NCBI RefSeq assembly: GCF_000439085.1
Contig: NZ_AUUA01000001.1
Coordinates: forward strand, 620,001-684,000
DNA: 64,000 nucleotides
Source of the DNA: Leminorella grimontii ATCC 33999 = DSM 5078
GTDB lineage: Bacteria; Pseudomonadota; Gammaproteobacteria; Enterobacterales; Enterobacteriaceae
Direction of reading: 5' to 3'
Shown one piece after another: positions 29,280-39,254 of this stretch (position 1 is the stretch's first letter; the number at the start of each line of letters is the position of its first letter). The notes under the pieces are model-generated. The model was given only the letters and a program-made list of their open reading frames with translations, was not told the DNA's origin and searched no databases. Both the position numbers and the translations under genes were made by a program.

Positions 29280-30008
29280 ATGCATAACAACTGGCATAAA
29301 TCGGCGTTAATAAAACGCTTAATTTTGGGGGGGCTGCTGTTTATCGTCGTCATTGCTTTTATTGCCTATGGCATCGGCATCGACGCGCTTAAACAGCATA
29401 AAGAAGATCTGTTCTATTTAGGCCATCAACACCTTTATTTGGTCGCCTGTTCTATGCTTCTGGCGCTTGTCGTCGGATTGCCCAGCGGCGTGCTTTTAAG
29501 TCGACGCTTTGCAAGGCGCTGGGCTGAACCCGCCATGCAGATTTTCAACGTGGGCAACACGCTGCCGCCTCTTGCCGTGCTGGCATTGGCGATGGTCGTC
29601 GTAGGCATCGGCGATAAGCCCGCCATTTTTGCCCTGTTTTTGGCTTCTCTTTTACCTATCGTCCGCAATACCTATTCCGGATTGAAGGCAATTCCCCCTT
29701 CATTAATTGAGGCCGCCGACAGCATCGGCATGACGCCGCTACAAAGATTAATGAAAGTGGAATTGCCCAATGCGCTGCCGGTCATCATGACGGGAGTCCG
29801 CATTGCGGCCGCCATTAACGTAGGTACTGTACCGCTGACGTTCCTTATTGGCGCCAGCAGCTACGGCGAGCTGATCTTCCCCGGTATTTATCTGAACGAC
29901 GCGACGCTTCTCTTTCTGGGCGCCACGGCAACGGCCGTTGTAGCCCTGCTGCTGGACACCGCCCTTGCCGCACTGAGCTATTTGCTTAGCCCACAGCTGG
30001 CCAGATAA
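29280..30008 (+). CDS. osmY: Osmoprotectant ABC transporter permease OsmY
   Basis: 242 residues, inner-membrane permease of the OpuC/OsmU type. Hydrophobic segments start at residue 15, and the BPD_transp_1 coupling region [26 protein letters not shown] (EAA loop) contacts the ATPase. It begins a four-gene operon: permease, substrate-binding protein, permease, ATPase, with gaps of 19, 11 and 0 bases. This is the composition and order of Salmonella osmU genes osmY-osmX-osmW-osmV, which import glycine betaine, choline-O-sulfate and related compounds. The name is unrelated to the E. coli periplasmic OsmY protein. Confidence 0.88.
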   Translation: MHNNWHKSALIKRLILGGLLFIVVIAFIAYGIGIDALKQHKEDLFYLGHQHLYLVACSMLLALVVGLPSGVLLSRRFARRWAEPAMQIFNVGNTLPPLAVLALAMVVVGIGDKPAIFALFLASLLPIVRNTYSGLKAIPPSLIEAADSIGMTPLQRLMKVELPNALPVIMTGVRIAAAINVGTVPLTFLIGASSYGELIFPGIYLNDATLLFLGATATAVVALLLDTALAALSYLLSPQLAR

Positions 30009-30027
30009 ACAACTTAACGGGATACCT

Positions 30028-30972
30028 ATGTCTATATTCAAAAAGCGACTCATCAATAAACTACGAGCGCGTTGGCAGCGCGCCGCCTCGGTCGGCACAC
30101 TGTGCGCCGGGCTGCTTTGCAGCGCCGCCGCTTGCGCGGAGCCTTTGGTACTTGCCAGTAAAAACTTTACCGAACAGCACATATTGTCAGCTATCACCGT
30201 TCAATATTTGGCGACTAAAGGAATTGAAGTAACGCCTAAAACCGATCTGGCATCAACCATCATTCGTTCGGCGATGTTGAACAAGCAGGTAGATATGGCT
30301 TGGGAGTACACCGGCACGTCGCTCATCGTCTATAACCAGATCAAAAAGCCGATGACGCCGGAAAAAACCTACCAGACGGTTAAAGAGCTGGACGGAAAAA
30401 AAGGCATCGTTTGGCTTGAACCGGCCAAAATGAACAACACCTACGCCTTCGCCATGCAAAAGACGCGAGCGGAGAAAGAGAATATTCATACGCTCTCTCA
30501 GCTGGTTGAACGCCTCAATCAAATGCAAAACGGCGACCAAAAGCGGCTTTGGATGATGGGTTTCGACCCCGAATTTGTAAACCGCTCTGACGGCCTGGCG
30601 CCAATGCAGCAAGCGTATGGCCTGAAGCTGGAGCGCCCGCAGATCCGCCAAATGGACTCAGGGCTGGTATATAACGCCATTCGCGACGGCTTTGTTGACG
30701 TCGGGCTGATTTATACCACCGATGGCCGCGTCAAGGGGTTCAATCTGCAGGTGCTGGAAGACGATAAGGGCTTCTTTCCAAGTTACGCCGTCACTCCTAT
30801 CGTCAGGAGTGACATACTCGAGCGCACGCCGGGGCTTGCCGATGCGCTCAATACCCTGTCGCGCCTGTTGAACAACGACGTTATTTCAGCGTTAAACGCC
30901 AAAGTGGATATTGAACACCAGTCCGCTGAGCGCGTAGCAACGCAGTTTTTGAAAGACAACGGACTGCTTTAA
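30028..30972 (+). CDS. osmX: Osmoprotectant ABC transporter substrate-binding protein OsmX
   Basis: 314 residues with a long positively charged leader ([16 protein letters not shown]) and hydrophobic core ending near CAE at residue 37; cleavage by signal peptidase I is likely. The mature protein starts [15 protein letters not shown], the signature of the OpuAC-type betaine/choline binding proteins, and contains [15 protein letters not shown] and [15 protein letters not shown], both at the ligand cleft. It captures quaternary-amine osmoprotectants in the periplasm and delivers them to OsmW/OsmY. Second gene of the operon. Confidence 0.92.
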   Translation: MSIFKKRLINKLRARWQRAASVGTLCAGLLCSAAACAEPLVLASKNFTEQHILSAITVQYLATKGIEVTPKTDLASTIIRSAMLNKQVDMAWEYTGTSLIVYNQIKKPMTPEKTYQTVKELDGKKGIVWLEPAKMNNTYAFAMQKTRAEKENIHTLSQLVERLNQMQNGDQKRLWMMGFDPEFVNRSDGLAPMQQAYGLKLERPQIRQMDSGLVYNAIRDGFVDVGLIYTTDGRVKGFNLQVLEDDKGFFPSYAVTPIVRSDILERTPGLADALNTLSRLLNNDVISALNAKVDIEHQSAERVATQFLKDNGLL

Positions 30973-30983
30973 GGAGGCGCTAA

Positions 30984-31631
30984 GTGGAAACTCTACAGTA
31001 TATGTGGCAAGACGCAGGCTATATCGCCACCCTTACAGGCCAGCACCTGCTGCTGGTCAGCCTGGCCGTAGGCATGGCGATTGTCATTGGCGTGCCTCTG
31101 GGCGTGCTGATCGTAAAACATAAATGGCTTGCCGCGCCGGTTTTAAGCTTGGCGACCGTGGTGCTGACGATCCCTTCCATCGCCCTTTTTGGCCTGATGA
31201 TCCCACTATTTTCCATGGTAGGCCAAGGCATTGGCGCGGTCCCTGCCGTAACGGCCGTCTTTCTCTACTCGCTGCTGCCCATCGTGCGCAACACGCACAT
31301 CGCGCTCAGCAACCTGCCGGCGGGCCTGCGTGAGGCGGGTCGAGGCATCGGCATGACCTTTTGGCAGCGTTTGCTCTGGGTTGAAATCCCCATGGCGCTG
31401 CCGGTGATTTTTGGCGGCGTCAGAACCGCCGTTGTGATGAATATCGGCGTTATGGCCATTGCCGCCGTCATCGGCGCAGGTGGATTAGGCCTGCTGCTGC
31501 TGCACGGCATTAGCCGAAGCGACCCTCGTTTGCTGATTGCCGGCGCCGTCATGATTAGCCTGTTGGCTATCGCGATGGACTGGTTGCTGCACCGCTTACA
31601 GATTGCCCTGACGCCTAAAGGAGTTCGATAA
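30984..31631 (+). CDS. osmW: Osmoprotectant ABC transporter permease OsmW
   Basis: 215 residues from a GTG start at 30984, set by a perfect AAGGAGG at 30971-30977. Five or six membrane spans and the coupling segment EAGRGIGMTFWQRLLWVEIP mark it as the second permease of the osmoprotectant importer. It is shorter than OsmY and lacks the N-terminal extension. Its TAA is directly followed by the ATG of osmV, so the two are translationally coupled. Confidence 0.9.
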   Translation: METLQYMWQDAGYIATLTGQHLLLVSLAVGMAIVIGVPLGVLIVKHKWLAAPVLSLATVVLTIPSIALFGLMIPLFSMVGQGIGAVPAVTAVFLYSLLPIVRNTHIALSNLPAGLREAGRGIGMTFWQRLLWVEIPMALPVIFGGVRTAVVMNIGVMAIAAVIGAGGLGLLLLHGISRSDPRLLIAGAVMISLLAIAMDWLLHRLQIALTPKGVR

Positions 31632-32771
31632 ATGATTAAATTAGAAAATCTGACCAAAGAGTTTAAGCAAAAGAACGGCCAGACCTTCAAGGCCGTCAAC
31701 GACGTCAATCTGCACGTTCCTGAAGGCGAAATGTGCGTCCTGCTCGGCCCTTCCGGCTGCGGCAAAACTACGACGCTAAAAATGGTAAACCGTCTGATTC
31801 GCCCCAGCGGCGGCCGCATTCTTATCAACGGCGAAGACACCGCCAATATGGATACCGTCACCCTGCGCCGTAAAATCGGCTACGTCATTCAGCAAATTGG
31901 CCTGTTTCCCAACATGACGATTGAAGAGAATATCACCGTCGTTCCCCGCATGCTGGGCTGGGACAAGAAGGCCTGCAAAGAGCGCGCTGCCGAGCTGATG
32001 AATATGGTCGCCCTGGACCCTAACCGCTTCTTGAAGCGCTACCCGAAAGAGATGTCCGGCGGTCAGCAGCAGCGCATCGGCGTTATTCGCGCCCTGGCCG
32101 CGGATCCGCCGGTTCTGCTGATGGATGAGCCGTTTGGCGCGGTAGACCCCATCAACCGCGAGTCCATTCAAAACGAATTCCAGGAGATGCAGCGCAAGCT
32201 GAAAAAGACCGTCATGCTGGTAAGCCACGATATTGATGAGGCCCTGAAGCTGGGCGACCGCATCGCCATCTTCCGTAAAGGACAGATCGTGCAGTGTGCG
32301 ACGCCGGACGAGCTGTTGGCCAAGCCGTCCGACGAGTTTGTCGGTTCCTTCGTTGGTCAGGACCGCACCCTCAAGCGCCTGCTGTTGGTGCAGGCCGGAG
32401 ACGTGACCGATATGCAGGAGACGTTGACCGTTCGCCGCTCAACGCCGCTGAGCGAAGCGTTTGCCGTCATGGACGATAACGATATGCGTTCTATCGTGGT
32501 GGTTAACGACGATGAGAAGCCGCTTGGATTTGTAAAGCGTCGGGAGGCCCGCGGCGCTGACGGCGTTTGCGGTGAATTGACGCACCCGATCACCATAACC
32601 GCCCGAGCGGAAGACAATCTGCGAGTCGTGCTGTCTAAACTTTATGAGCACAACCTGGTGTGGATGCCGATCGTGGACGAACAGGGACGCTACAGCGGCG
32701 AAATATCGCAGGACTATATTGCCGACTACCTGAGTTCGGGCCGTACGCGGCGCAAGATTTCAGCGCAATAA
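31632..32771 (+). CDS. osmV: Osmoprotectant ABC transporter ATP-binding protein OsmV
   Basis: 379 residues. Walker A GPSGCGKTT (residues 38-46), the Q-loop in VIQQIGLFPNM, the signature MSGGQQQRIG, Walker B VLLMDEPFGA and the switch His in VSHDIDEAL are all intact. The C-terminal third carries paired CBS domains (SEAFAVMDDNDMRSIVVVND, then NLVWMPIVDEQGRY), which in OpuA-type systems sense ionic strength or nucleotides. It powers the OsmYXW importer from the cytoplasm. Last gene of the operon, closed by a strong bidirectional terminator. Confidence 0.95.
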   Translation: MIKLENLTKEFKQKNGQTFKAVNDVNLHVPEGEMCVLLGPSGCGKTTTLKMVNRLIRPSGGRILINGEDTANMDTVTLRRKIGYVIQQIGLFPNMTIEENITVVPRMLGWDKKACKERAAELMNMVALDPNRFLKRYPKEMSGGQQQRIGVIRALAADPPVLLMDEPFGAVDPINRESIQNEFQEMQRKLKKTVMLVSHDIDEALKLGDRIAIFRKGQIVQCATPDELLAKPSDEFVGSFVGQDRTLKRLLLVQAGDVTDMQETLTVRRSTPLSEAFAVMDDNDMRSIVVVNDDEKPLGFVKRREARGADGVCGELTHPITITARAEDNLRVVLSKLYEHNLVWMPIVDEQGRYSGEISQDYIADYLSSGRTRRKISAQ

Positions 32772-32795
32772 CGTGACACGGTCACTCACAATGTT

Positions 32796-32824
32796 AAAAC
32801 GGCGCCATTCGGCGCCGTTATCTT
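32796..32824. terminator. Terminator between osmV and ydfG
   Basis: AACGGCGCC at 32798-32806 and GGCGCCGTT at 32811-32819 around ATTC, with A runs before and a T-rich stretch after, serving the convergent genes. Confidence 0.85.
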
Positions 32825-32856
32825 ATATAGGGAAATATAGAAAGCGTACTGAATAA

Positions 32857-33606
32857 TCAGGAGGCCTTGGTCACTTTCAGAGCGTTAAAGCTTTGCGTTA
32901 CCGGCATGAGCTCAATGCGGTTAACGTTCATGTGGGCCGGCAGCGTCGCTATCCAGAATACGCTCTCCGCAATGTCGTCCGCCGTCAGCGGATTAGCGCC
33001 GTCGTACAGGCTTGCCGCCTTTTCGTCATCACCTTTAAAGCGCACGTTGGAGAACTCAGTCGTCCCACAAAGGCCCGGCTCTACGTCAGTTACTCGGATA
33101 GCCGTGCCGGACAGGTCGGCGCGCAGGTTGAGGCTAAACTGCTTAACGAAGGCTTTGGTCGCCCCGTAAACGTTGCCGCCGGGATACGGATAGGTGCCGG
33201 CGATTGAGCCCAGGTTGATAACGTGGCCGCGATTGCGTTCGACCATCTGCGGCAGAATGGCGTGAGTTACAGACGCCAGGCCGATAACGTTCGTATTGAT
33301 CATGGTAGTCCAGTCCTGAAACTGCGCCTGATGCGCTGGCTCTAAGCCTAAAGCAAGGCCAGCGTTGTTCACCAATAGATCGATTTCTTTGAAATCGCTC
33401 GGCAGGTTTTTCAGAACGTCCAGCAGTTTTTCGCGATCGCACACATCCAGCTCCACCGGCAGGAAGCGCTCCCCCAACTCGCTTTTAAGCTGCTGCAGGC
33501 GATCGAGGCGGCGGGCCGCGCCGATGACTCGGTGCCCTTCTTTAACAAATCGCCTAACGATGGCTTGACCAAACCCGGCGGACGCACCGGTTACGAAAAC
33601 AATCAT
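32857..33606 (-). CDS. ydfG: NADP-dependent 3-hydroxy acid dehydrogenase YdfG
   Basis: 249 residues matching E. coli YdfG (248). The Rossmann motif TGASAGFG is at residues 6-13, NNAG near residue 83, the catalytic Ser in NLGSIAGTYPY and the active-site YGATK near residue 147. YdfG oxidises L-serine, L-allo-threonine and 3-hydroxy acids and reduces malonic semialdehyde (the RutE-related step in uracil catabolism), using NADP(H). ATG at 33606 follows AAAAGGAGA. It is a cytosolic tetramer in E. coli. Together with bioD2 and mlc it keeps an enterobacterial neighbourhood. Confidence 0.95.
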   Translation of the reverse strand: MIVFVTGASAGFGQAIVRRFVKEGHRVIGAARRLDRLQQLKSELGERFLPVELDVCDREKLLDVLKNLPSDFKEIDLLVNNAGLALGLEPAHQAQFQDWTTMINTNVIGLASVTHAILPQMVERNRGHVINLGSIAGTYPYPGGNVYGATKAFVKQFSLNLRADLSGTAIRVTDVEPGLCGTTEFSNVRFKGDDEKAASLYDGANPLTADDIAESVFWIATLPAHMNVNRIELMPVTQSFNALKVTKAS

Positions 33607-33700
33607 GGCATCTCCTTTTTAATCGGTTGAACGCACTGCTTAAAGGCAAAAGCGGTGGCTGTCTGAGCGTATCACAATAATTCGGCGGGCACACGGCGCG

Positions 33701-34372
33701 CTACTCGCAGCAAATAAGATCCAGATTAATATAGCCGCTAAGATCGCGCTCTTCCGGGCGAGCAAGATAAGGCAATTCGCCGATACAGGGCGCAGAGATA
33801 TTCTGTTTAAGCGCCGCGATCGTTTCTGCATAGTAGGCCATGCCTGGGTTGATGCGGTTTGCGACCCATCCCGCAATGGTCAATCCGTCGCGCATAATGG
33901 CTTCAGCCGTTAAAATTGCGTGGTTGACGCAGCCCTGCTGGATGCCGACCACCAAAATAACCGGCATTTTTTCTTCAATCACCCATTCGGACAGCGGGCG
34001 CATGCCGTTGAGTAAAAAGCGCCAACCGCCAATGCCCTCGACGATAACGCAGTTGCTCTGCGACTGGAGTCGGCTTAACCCACGCGACAGGCTTTCATAA
34101 TCCAGAGGGCTTTCGCCATAGGTCAGTGCGGCATGGTGTTCAATAATAACGGGATTAACGTCTCGATAGGTGACGGCTACGGACGAGGAAGACTGAAGCA
34201 CCAACGCATCGTGGTTTCGCATCCCTTCATCCGTTTCATGAGAAGCGATGGCGATGGGCTTGTAGCCAGCAACGCTCTTCCCTCGCTTAATAAAGGCCTG
34301 CAGCAGGGCGCGTGAAACCACGGTTTTACCGACTTCGGTACACGTCCCCGTTACAAAAAATCGATTTGGCAT
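33701..34372 (-). CDS. bioD2: Dethiobiotin synthase paralogue BioD2 (YnfK)
   Basis: 223 residues. The P-loop TGTCTEVGKTVV (residues 8-19) and the segment VEGIGGWRFLL (the VEGAGG motif variant) identify a dethiobiotin synthetase, which closes the ureido ring of 7,8-diaminononanoate with CO2 and ATP. In E. coli the paralogue YnfK lies next to mlc rather than with the bio operon, exactly as here, so this is BioD2. Lys in GYKPIA is the expected substrate-contact residue. It is 226 bp downstream of mlc on the same strand, too far to be sure of co-transcription. Confidence 0.93.
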   Translation of the reverse strand: MPNRFFVTGTCTEVGKTVVSRALLQAFIKRGKSVAGYKPIAIASHETDEGMRNHDALVLQSSSSVAVTYRDVNPVIIEHHAALTYGESPLDYESLSRGLSRLQSQSNCVIVEGIGGWRFLLNGMRPLSEWVIEEKMPVILVVGIQQGCVNHAILTAEAIMRDGLTIAGWVANRINPGMAYYAETIAALKQNISAPCIGELPYLARPEERDLSGYINLDLICCE

Positions 34373-34598
34373 AAAGGTATTTGCTCCAGAACCTTCAATA
34401 AAAAGAACAGCATCTGTAGAACGGGCGGAAAAGCGCCGTTAAGCGTTTACAGATTAACCTTTGTGCATACAAAGGCGTCATTACGTTAATGTCAAAAGTC
34501 TAGGCGATGCCCTGATGCAATAGATTGCGTTAGCTCAATGTTTAATGAATAAAGGGAAATGCGTTATAAAAACAAAGTGTTAATGGTTACTTCGGTAG

Positions 34599-35819
34599 CT
34601 ATCCCTGAAGTAATCCTAACAGCAAAGAACCATCATAAAGCGCCATTTTGACCAGCGTCGATGCGGGCATAGTGCCTACGTTCATAAAGCGCGTCGGCTC
34701 CACGCGAAGCGAATGGGTGTAGTCCGGCATCGCCGCGCTGCGGATACTCTCTTCAATGACGGGATAAAGAATCGAAGACGCCTTGTTGAGCGGCGAGCCG
34801 ATGAGGATTTTTTCGGGATTGAACACGTTGACCATGACGGCGGCGATTTGGCCCACGAGCGCGCCTACGTGCTGAATTATCTCTTTTGCCAGCGCGTCGT
34901 TCGCATTTGCATAGCGGCACAGGTTATCGATGCTCAGGGAAGAGAAATTTAACAGCGATTCCGGATGGGAACTCAGCAGGCCTTTCGTACGTTCAAGAAT
35001 GCTTCCCATGCTGATGATAGTTTCCAGACATCCGCTATTGCCGCAGTAACAGGCTTTACCGCCTGCCTCAACGCGCGTATGGCCAATTTCTATGCGGCGG
35101 CTGGAGTCCGCGTGTAGCATGCGTCCCCCGCTGATAACTGACGCACCGACGGTATCGTCGATGGTGATTTGAATGACGTTCTGACAGTTCATCGCCGCGC
35201 CGTACAGCGCTTCGCTCATCGCCCAGGCGGCGATGTCCTGCTGTACGTATACCGGCAGTCCGGTTTTTTTACTCAGCGATGCAGCCAGCGGAAGGTCTTC
35301 TTCATCATAAAAAGGCAGCTTTTTAACGACGCCCGTCGCGGTATCGATAATGCCGGGAACGGTGATGGCGATAGCCGTCAATCGCTCCAACAGCGCCTGA
35401 TGGCGTTCAAAAAAGGCCTCGATGACAACAGTAAAGCGAGTAAGCCAAGGAACGACTTTATTATCTACCGGGAAAGGAATCTGCTCTTCAACAATGAGGC
35501 GGTTGCTGAGGTCCTGCAGCGCCAGCGACAGATGGCCATAGTGGACGCGCACGCCAAGATAGTGCCAGGCCTTCGTGTCCAGCTCTACGCCTACCGCCGG
35601 CCGCCCTCGGCTGCCGGGTTCGCTGACTTCCGTTTCTTTTACCAGGTGGGCGTCCTGAAGCTCACGTACGATTTTGGTGATGCTTGCCGGCGCCAATTGG
35701 GAAATCTTGGAGAGCGAAATTCGAGAAATGGGGCCAAACATATCAATCAGACGATATACGGTTCCCGCATTGGCCTGTTTGATGTGGTCAATATGCCCCG
35801 GTTGCCCTTCTCTGTTCAC
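34599..35819 (-). CDS. mlc: Transcriptional repressor Mlc (DgsA), ROK family
   Basis: 406 residues from a GTG start, as in E. coli mlc. The N-terminal winged helix-turn-helix (SRISLSKISQLAPASITKIV) is followed by the ROK kinase-like fold, with the zinc site HTRVEAGGKACYCGNSGCLE supplying His and Cys ligands. Mlc represses ptsG, manXYZ, malT and its own gene, and is relieved when the membrane PtsG protein sequesters it during glucose uptake. The PGHIDHIKQANAG start and the C-terminal LYDGSLLLGLLQG match E. coli closely. A possible Mlc-type operator lies just upstream. Confidence 0.95.
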   Translation of the reverse strand: MNREGQPGHIDHIKQANAGTVYRLIDMFGPISRISLSKISQLAPASITKIVRELQDAHLVKETEVSEPGSRGRPAVGVELDTKAWHYLGVRVHYGHLSLALQDLSNRLIVEEQIPFPVDNKVVPWLTRFTVVIEAFFERHQALLERLTAIAITVPGIIDTATGVVKKLPFYDEEDLPLAASLSKKTGLPVYVQQDIAAWAMSEALYGAAMNCQNVIQITIDDTVGASVISGGRMLHADSSRRIEIGHTRVEAGGKACYCGNSGCLETIISMGSILERTKGLLSSHPESLLNFSSLSIDNLCRYANANDALAKEIIQHVGALVGQIAAVMVNVFNPEKILIGSPLNKASSILYPVIEESIRSAAMPDYTHSLRVEPTRFMNVGTMPASTLVKMALYDGSLLLGLLQG

Positions 35820-35840
35820 CCTACTGCCTCTTTTCTCACT

Positions 35841-35877
35841 TGCGAAATAATTGTCGCGGTCGCCGGAATTTATTCGA
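35841..35877. promoter_or_regulatory. Possible Mlc/NagC-type operator upstream of mlc
   Basis: TGCGAAATAATT at 35841-35852 faces an inverted, imperfect copy GGAATTTATTCGA at 35865-35877. Mlc operators are AT-rich palindromes with GCGAAATAA-like half-sites, and mlc is autoregulated in E. coli. The spacing is longer than usual, so confidence is low. Confidence 0.3.
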
Positions 35878-36060
35878 CAAGCTATGTATAATCATTGTTT
35901 ATAGAAAAAGCACAAGATCGTCGAATTCTACCCGCCGTGACTCAAAACGACGCATTGAGACTACCGTGCCCGATGGCAGTGGATTATCGTTTAAGCCACT
36001 CGGTTTGTCATCCCTATCGAGCCGATTTCCTTGCGCGGGTTAACTGACTAAGGAATTGCT

Positions 36061-37365
36061 GTGGAACGCAATGAGTCTGAAAAAGACGCAGCACCAATGA
36101 CCGAATCTCAACCTGAACCCTCTGCCCCCACAGATACCGCCTCCAAAAGCGGCCATCGTCGTACGCCCTTTATCGTTCGCGGCACGCCGAGCTTTGCCCG
36201 CGTAACCGCGGCGCTGTTTTCCGCCGGGCTTGCTACCTTTGCGCTGCTCTACTGCGTTCAGCCCATTTTGCCGATTTTATCCGCCGACTTTAACATTTCT
36301 CCCGCCAGCAGCAGCCTGTCGCTATCGTTGTCTACGGCGATGCTGGCGGTAGGACTGCTGTTTACCGGCCCTATTTCCGACGCGGTGGGCCGCAAACCCG
36401 TGATGGTGACAGCACTGCTCTTGGCCGCGCTATTCACTATCGCCAGTACGCTGACGACCAGCTGGCACGGCATTCTGATAACCCGATCGCTGGTCGGCCT
36501 TGCTCTGAGCGGCGTTGCCGCCGTCGCAATGTCTTATCTGAGCGAAGAAATAGACCCTATGCACGTGGCGTTTGCCATGGGGCTTTATATCAGCGGCAAC
36601 TCGATTGGCGGCATGAGCGGCCGCCTTTTAACCGGCGTGCTGACCGATATTTTCTCCTGGCGGATTACGCTTGGCATTATCGGCCTTATCGCACTGGCGG
36701 CGGCGCTGGTTTTCTGGCGCATTCTTCCGCCGTCTCGGCACTTTCGTCCTTCATCCCTGCGTCCAAGAACGCTGCTGCTCAACTTTCGCCTGCACTGGCA
36801 CGATCGCGGACTGCCGCTGCTGTTCGCCGAGGGTTTTCTGCTGATGGGCAGCTTTGTGACGCTGTTTAACTACATCGGCTATCGCCTGATGGAGGCGCCT
36901 TACAACATAAGCCAAACCTTCGTCGGCTTTCTCTCGCTGGTCTATCTCACCGGTACTTACAGTTCGCCGAAAGCGGGCGCGCTGACGTTTAAGTACGGCC
37001 GCGGGCGGGTATTTATGATTTCCGTCGGGCTGATGCTGCTGGGCCTGTGTATTAGCCTCTTCTCGTCTATCTGGCTGATTCTGGTTGGGCTTTTGATTTT
37101 CTCCTGTGGTTTTTTCGCCGCCCACTCGGTTGCCAGCAGCTGGATCGGGCAGCGGGCCAAGCGAGCAAAAGGCCAGGCGTCGGCGCTTTATCTGTTTTTC
37201 TACTATACGGGATCGAGCATAGCGGGCACCTCTGGCGGGCTGGTCTGGTATCATTACGGCTGGTCCGGCCTGGTGCTTTTCTTATCCCTGATGCTGGTCT
37301 GCGCGCTGTTTATCAGCCGATGGCTGTCACTTTTGCCTTCAGTAGGCAAAAAGAAAACCGCCTGA
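36061..37365 (+). CDS. ynfM: MFS transporter YnfM
   Basis: 434 residues from GTG 36061 (AAGGA seven bases upstream); ATG 36097 is an alternative that removes a hydrophilic leader. Twelve membrane spans are visible, with the MFS signature GPISDAVGRKPVMV between spans 2 and 3. The region FGPR-like loops and the stretch FVTLFNYIGYRLMEAPYNIS match the E. coli inner-membrane transporter YnfM, which sits in the same mlc-ynfK area. Its substrate is not well defined; related carriers export arabinose-like sugars or drugs. The N-terminal 45 residues, Pro/Ser/Glu-rich, are an extension of the E. coli form. A 48-codon gene follows 14 bp later. Confidence 0.88.
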   Translation: MERNESEKDAAPMTESQPEPSAPTDTASKSGHRRTPFIVRGTPSFARVTAALFSAGLATFALLYCVQPILPILSADFNISPASSSLSLSLSTAMLAVGLLFTGPISDAVGRKPVMVTALLLAALFTIASTLTTSWHGILITRSLVGLALSGVAAVAMSYLSEEIDPMHVAFAMGLYISGNSIGGMSGRLLTGVLTDIFSWRITLGIIGLIALAAALVFWRILPPSRHFRPSSLRPRTLLLNFRLHWHDRGLPLLFAEGFLLMGSFVTLFNYIGYRLMEAPYNISQTFVGFLSLVYLTGTYSSPKAGALTFKYGRGRVFMISVGLMLLGLCISLFSSIWLILVGLLIFSCGFFAAHSVASSWIGQRAKRAKGQASALYLFFYYTGSSIAGTSGGLVWYHYGWSGLVLFLSLMLVCALFISRWLSLLPSVGKKKTA

Positions 37366-37379
37366 TGAGAGGTTTATAA

Positions 37380-37526
37380 ATGAATAACGCAAACGACAAG
37401 CCAAACCTGCTCTCGCGCCTGTTGAACGCCGTGGTGCAAAACGTACGAGAGCACCTGATGATTTATCTGGTGATTTGGCTTATCGTGCTGGCGCTGGATG
37501 TTTACTTTATCTGGTTTTATGAATAA
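37380..37526 (+). CDS. 48-residue single-span membrane protein
   Basis: ATG at 37380 has GAGAGG seven bases upstream and lies 14 bp behind ynfM, so co-transcription is likely. The 48 residues comprise a hydrophilic helix (NNANDKPNLLSRLLNAVVQN) and one hydrophobic span (MIYLVIWLIVLALDVYFIW), ending FYE. It ends just before a bidirectional terminator. The codon use and clean Shine-Dalgarno support a real gene. I do not recognise a family; small proteins of this kind often act as subunits or modulators of a transporter, and YnfM would be the obvious partner here. Confidence 0.7.
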   Translation: MNNANDKPNLLSRLLNAVVQNVREHLMIYLVIWLIVLALDVYFIWFYE

Positions 37527-37549
37527 CGCAGGTTGCTATCTCTATACGA

Positions 37550-37575
37550 AAAAGGCGCCCTTCGGCGCCTTAGTC
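37550..37575. terminator. Bidirectional terminator between the small membrane gene and fumC
   Basis: AAGGCGCC at 37552-37559 pairs with GGCGCCTT at 37564-37571 across CTTC; preceded by A and followed by T-rich bases. Confidence 0.85.
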
Positions 37576-37592
37576 TTACCTATCCTAACGGC

Positions 37593-38990
37593 CTATTTTT
37601 TCATACTGCCAACCATATCTTCCGGGCGGACCCACTCGTCAAACTGGGCTTCCGTCAGGTAGCCCAGCGCCAGCGCGGAAGCTTTCAGCGTCAGTCCCTC
37701 TTTGTGGGCCTTTTTGGCGATTTCCGCCGCTTTGTCGTAACCGATATGGGTATTGAGCGCGGTAACCAGCATCAGCGACTCGTTAAGGAGTTTCGTGATG
37801 CGCTCCCTGTTTGGCTCGATGCCGGAAGCGCAGTGCACATTAAAGCTGTTCATGCCGTCGGCCAGCAGGCGTACGGACTGCAGGAAGTTATCGATGATCA
37901 TCGGGCGGTAAACGTTAAGCTCGAAGTTGCCGGACGCGCCGCCGATGTTGATGGCGACGTCATTTCCCATCACCTGTGCGCACAGCATGGTCACGGCTTC
38001 ACACTGCGTCGGGTTGACTTTACCCGGCATAATGGAGCTGCCCGGCTCGTTTTCCGGAATGGCGATTTCACCGATGCCGCAGCGCGGCCCGGAGGCCAAC
38101 CAGCGCACGTCGTTGGCGATTTTCATCAACGATGCCGCTAGGCCCTTCAGGGCGCCGTGGCTGTGAACCAGCGCGTCGCAGGTTGCCAATGCTTCAAACT
38201 TGTTGGGCGCGGTAACGAACGGCTGGCCGGTCAGCGATGCAATTTCTTTTGCAACGCGAACGGCGTATTCGGGATGGGTATTAAGCCCGGTGCCTACGGC
38301 GGTACCGCCGAGCGCCAGTTCGCACAGATGAGGCAGCGAATCTTCAATGTGTTTGAGATTATAGGCCAGCATTGCCGCCCAGCCGGAGATTTCCTGCCCC
38401 AGCGTCAGCGGCGTGGCGTCCTGCAGGTGAGTGCGGCCGATTTTGACGATGTCTTGATAGGCCGCGGCCTTGTCTGCCAGAACCTTATGGAACGCTTTAA
38501 GCTCAGGAATAAGGTGCTCTCGAACCGCAATAACCGCCGCGACGTGCATTCCGGTCGGAAATACGTCGTTAGAACTCTGGCTCTTGTTAACGTCGTCGTT
38601 TGGGTGCACCAGGCGATCGTTACCACGCTTTCCGCCAAGGATCTCGCTGGCGCGGTTGGCCAAAACCTCGTTCATGTTCATGTTGGTCTGCGTACCGGAG
38701 CCGGTTTGCCAAATAGCTAAGGGAAACTCGTTCGGGTGCTTATCCGCCAGCACTTCATCCGCCGCGCTGATGATAGCGTTGCCCTTTTTCTCATCCAGCA
38801 GCCCCAGCTGCATGTTCACCACCGCCGCAGAACGCTTGACCTGAGCGAGAGCGTGGATAAGCGCTTTGGGCATTTTTTCCTGAGAAATGCGAAAATGTTC
38901 CAGCGAACGTTGAGTCTGTGCGCCCCACAGGCTGTTCTCAGGAACACCGATCGGACCCATAGAATCTTTTTCTGTACGCATAGCAACCAT
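37593..38990 (-). CDS. fumC: Class II fumarate hydratase FumC
   Basis: 465 residues, nearly colinear with E. coli FumC (467). The family signature [15 protein letters not shown] near residue 318 holds the catalytic Ser loop, [14 protein letters not shown] and [14 protein letters not shown] are substrate-binding regions, and the B-site residues in HPNDDVN are kept. It hydrates fumarate to L-malate in the TCA cycle without an iron-sulfur cluster, and in E. coli it is the oxidative-stress (SoxRS) form. The start ATG has GGAGAA upstream. No fumA/fumB gene is adjacent, unlike E. coli where fumA precedes fumC. Divergent from ydgA. Confidence 0.97.
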   Translation of the reverse strand: MVAMRTEKDSMGPIGVPENSLWGAQTQRSLEHFRISQEKMPKALIHALAQVKRSAAVVNMQLGLLDEKKGNAIISAADEVLADKHPNEFPLAIWQTGSGTQTNMNMNEVLANRASEILGGKRGNDRLVHPNDDVNKSQSSNDVFPTGMHVAAVIAVREHLIPELKAFHKVLADKAAAYQDIVKIGRTHLQDATPLTLGQEISGWAAMLAYNLKHIEDSLPHLCELALGGTAVGTGLNTHPEYAVRVAKEIASLTGQPFVTAPNKFEALATCDALVHSHGALKGLAASLMKIANDVRWLASGPRCGIGEIAIPENEPGSSIMPGKVNPTQCEAVTMLCAQVMGNDVAINIGGASGNFELNVYRPMIIDNFLQSVRLLADGMNSFNVHCASGIEPNRERITKLLNESLMLVTALNTHIGYDKAAEIAKKAHKEGLTLKASALALGYLTEAQFDEWVRPEDMVGSMKK

Positions 38991-39254
38991 GATTTTCTCC
39001 TGATATCGATATAATAAAAATCGCGAACTACGTTATACTTTACCCGCAGCGAATACCTATCATCCCTCAACTGCGACAACGTTTCTGTGATGATACCGCC
39101 GTTAATGGGGATGAGACTCATTAATATTACTGATGTAATAGATTAACGTTATTTATGTATTTTCTGCTGTTGAAAAAACGCTGCTGAATTTAAGTTTACC
39201 ACTAGCCAGGCAGGCTGCTGGTCAATACCCCAACAGAACGATAAGGATTGCATA

